DNA of 7,060 nt. Origin: Candidatus Zipacnadia bacterium (GTDB taxonomy: Bacteria; Armatimonadota; Zipacnadia; Zipacnadales; UBA5352). Location of the stretch: assembly GCA_029820915.1 (NCBI GenBank), contig JALGUI010000210.1, positions 1 to 7,060 of the forward strand. Reading direction: 5' to 3'. The translations under genes were made by a program, and so were the position numbers. The notes beneath the pieces were generated by a model. It saw only the letters and a list, made by a program, of their open reading frames with translations, did not search any database and was not told the origin of the DNA. Shown here one piece after another: positions 5,493-7,060 of this stretch. Every line of letters starts with the position of its first letter. Within the stretch, counting starts at the first letter, position 1.

Positions 5493-7060
5493 ATGACACG
5501 CGCCACGGTGTCGCACTGGCGTCTCATGGGGGCATTGCTCGCGGTGTTCGTCTTGGCGGCCGCCGTGCCCGGGTGGGCGGCCTACACGAAGCTCTACAAG
5601 ATCACGAACACCATGACCGAGGACGGGCAGTTCCTGCGGGTGATCAACAACGCCCTGGAAGTGGTCACCACGTACACCGCTTACCCCTCGGCGTGGAGCC
5701 CGCCGGCGATCAGCAACATCACGTACGCCGGCACGTACTGCACGAAGATGAAGTTCGGCGAGTTCCGCGTGGACCCGGTGGTCGCGCCGGGCGCGTACGC
5801 TAAGATCGGTTGGCGGACGGCCGACAACAACTGCCGCCTGCGCGACCTGCGCTGGGTGAAGTACTCCGGCGCGACCGTGCCGGTGGTGGACCCCGACCAG
5901 CTTGGCGGCGTGCCGGGCGGCGGCGAGGTGCAGTACATCAATGGTGAGTATGTCTGGGTGCTCATCAACGACACGGACCTGCCGATCGACCTGTCGAACG
6001 TGTCGCTGGAGGTGCTGGACGGGGAGCCGCCGCTCGAGGACCTGATGCAGGGCATGTCGCTGCGTGCCATGCGACCGATGCAGGGCGATGGCCTGCCCCA
6101 CCCAAATATTGTCACGATGCGAGTGGAGGCGATCGTCAGCGGGCACATCGAGCCGCTGATCGACGCGGTCAATGCGGGCTGGCCGTTGAGCCCGCAGCAG
6201 GACGGCGCGGAGATGCAACCCGCCTGCATCGTCATCGACAAGGATGCTCTGCTGGCGTGTCTCAACAACGCGATCGCGGAGCTCCAGGATGGAGCGGCGG
6301 CCTACTCGACCGCTCCCGGACAGGCAGAGGAGCACTGGGGCCAGGCGATCGACCGGCTGGCCCATTTCAAGCGTCTCGTCAAGATCATCCGCTGGATGGC
6401 TTGGTGGCTTTTCCCGCGGGAAGTGACAGGGGACTGGCTCGACAGGGCGAACGCTGCGATCGCAGCGATCGCAGCGCTGCCCGGCGATGCTGCGATGTCC
6501 GGCGCGGACCTACAACCGCCGGGCCAGCAGCCGCCACCGCCACCGCCTCCCGGAGATGGCTCGGAGTACGGCTACGCGCTGTGGGACGAGATGGCGGGGG
6601 CCACGCTGCCGAAGGACAGCTACACAGCCTTCGTGGTGCCGGATGGTGACGGCGTCCCCGACGAGACGCTGATGCTGACGACGCTCTACGGCGACACACT
6701 CGAGTGCGTCGAGCTCTACACCCTGGGGCCCGAGGGGGCGCCTGCTGACACGACGCCACCCGTGATCGACTTGGCGGTCGCTAGCCCCGCGACGCTGTGG
6801 CCTCCGAAGCATGAGATGGTGCAGGTACAGGTTGACGTAACCCTTCATGACTTGGACGACGCGGGCTTGCCCCGCCTGAACCCGGTGACGGGCGCCCCGC
6901 TGGCGGGCTGGTACATCGAAGAAGTCTCCTGCAATGAGGAGGAGACCGGCGACTACGCGCCCGACTGGTTGCTGGATCCCGACAACGATGCGCACGCCCT
7001 GTCGCTGCGGGCCGAGCGCGAGGGCAAGGGACACGAGGGCCGCACCTACACGGTGATCAT
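5493..7060 (+). CDS. Secreted modular protein with WPPNHK-type Ig-like domain, 3'-truncated
   Basis: The frame runs open from ATG 5493 to the window end (522 complete codons). GGGAG at 5478-5482 is a modest ribosome site 10 bases upstream. Residues 1-30 form a Sec signal peptide: R3 and R10, a hydrophobic stretch at 11-24, and cleavage near GWAA (27-30). Residues 31 to about 200 are an unassigned strand-rich region with C83 and C114. Residues of about 210-335 look helical, with C245, C256 and an aromatic patch IIRWMAWWLF (298-307). A seven-proline linker follows (347-353), then a short region with DGDGVPDE (384-391) like calcium-loop motifs. From T421 the pattern TPPVIDL, LWPPKHEMV (435-443) and LSLRAER (503-509) marks an Ig-like domain often seen in repeat-bearing bacterial surface proteins. 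It is cut off before the domain ends. Export is well supported; the role is unknown, possibly surface attachment. Confidence 0.85.
   Translation, partial: MTRATVSHWRLMGALLAVFVLAAAVPGWAAYTKLYKITNTMTEDGQFLRVINNALEVVTTYTAYPSAWSPPAISNITYAGTYCTKMKFGEFRVDPVVAPGAYAKIGWRTADNNCRLRDLRWVKYSGATVPVVDPDQLGGVPGGGEVQYINGEYVWVLINDTDLPIDLSNVSLEVLDGEPPLEDLMQGMSLRAMRPMQGDGLPHPNIVTMRVEAIVSGHIEPLIDAVNAGWPLSPQQDGAEMQPACIVIDKDALLACLNNAIAELQDGAAAYSTAPGQAEEHWGQAIDRLAHFKRLVKIIRWMAWWLFPREVTGDWLDRANAAIAAIAALPGDAAMSGADLQPPGQQPPPPPPPGDGSEYGYALWDEMAGATLPKDSYTAFVVPDGDGVPDETLMLTTLYGDTLECVELYTLGPEGAPADTTPPVIDLAVASPATLWPPKHEMVQVQVDVTLHDLDDAGLPRLNPVTGAPLAGWYIEEVSCNEEETGDYAPDWLLDPDNDAHALSLRAEREGKGHEGRTYTVI

Noticed and set aside
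6310..6325. GGACAGGCA in the secreted-protein gene as another copy of the palindromic repeat
   Set aside because: Only the short core matches, the palindromic partner arm is absent, and it lies inside a coding frame.
5454..6365. Long minus-strand ORF (303 codons) antisense to the secreted-protein gene
   Set aside because: It is a shadow frame produced by GC-rich third positions. The plus strand has a signal peptide and a recognisable Ig-like domain, while the antisense product is Arg/His-rich with no motifs.

Overview
This is a high-GC bacterial window (roughly two thirds G+C by eye) with strong G/C preference at third codon positions. Only four substantial genes are supported. They encode carbohydrate-related or extracellular-type proteins: a parallel beta-helix protein, a GH32-like glycosidase, a beta-propeller and a secreted modular protein with an Ig-like domain. 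The gene types, loose spacing and intergenic palindromic repeats suggest an uncultured heterotroph of the Planctomycetota/Armatimonadota kind. That is an impression, since no rRNA or marker gene is present.

Layout: (1) 1-1800, plus strand, a 5'-truncated right-handed beta-helix protein made of two similar modules. (2) 1801-2156, a convergent intergenic region with several hairpins, including two inverted copies of a roughly 33-bp palindromic repeat. (3) 3725-2157, minus strand, a GH32-like glycoside hydrolase with an intact nucleophile motif but altered residues at the other two signature sites. (4) 4925-3813, minus strand, an unassigned protein with about seven beta-propeller blades, lying 87 nt upstream of the GH32 gene and probably co-transcribed with it. 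(5) 4926-5492, a long divergent region with alternative hairpins, a coding-like 19-codon tail, a small ORF and a terminator-like hairpin. (6) 5493-7060, plus strand, a secreted protein cut off by the window end. It has a signal peptide, an unassigned N-terminal region, a helical region, a proline linker and a WPPNHK-type Ig-like domain.

How they may work together: the propeller and GH32 proteins both lack a visible signal peptide and could form a small cytoplasmic carbohydrate-handling unit. The beta-helix and the Ig-domain protein look extracellular, although the export signal of the beta-helix protein lies outside the window. No mobile element, CRISPR array, tRNA or rRNA gene is visible. 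The points most worth checking are the non-canonical GH32 active site, the propeller of unknown function, the inverted palindromic repeat pair and the structured leader in front of the secreted protein.
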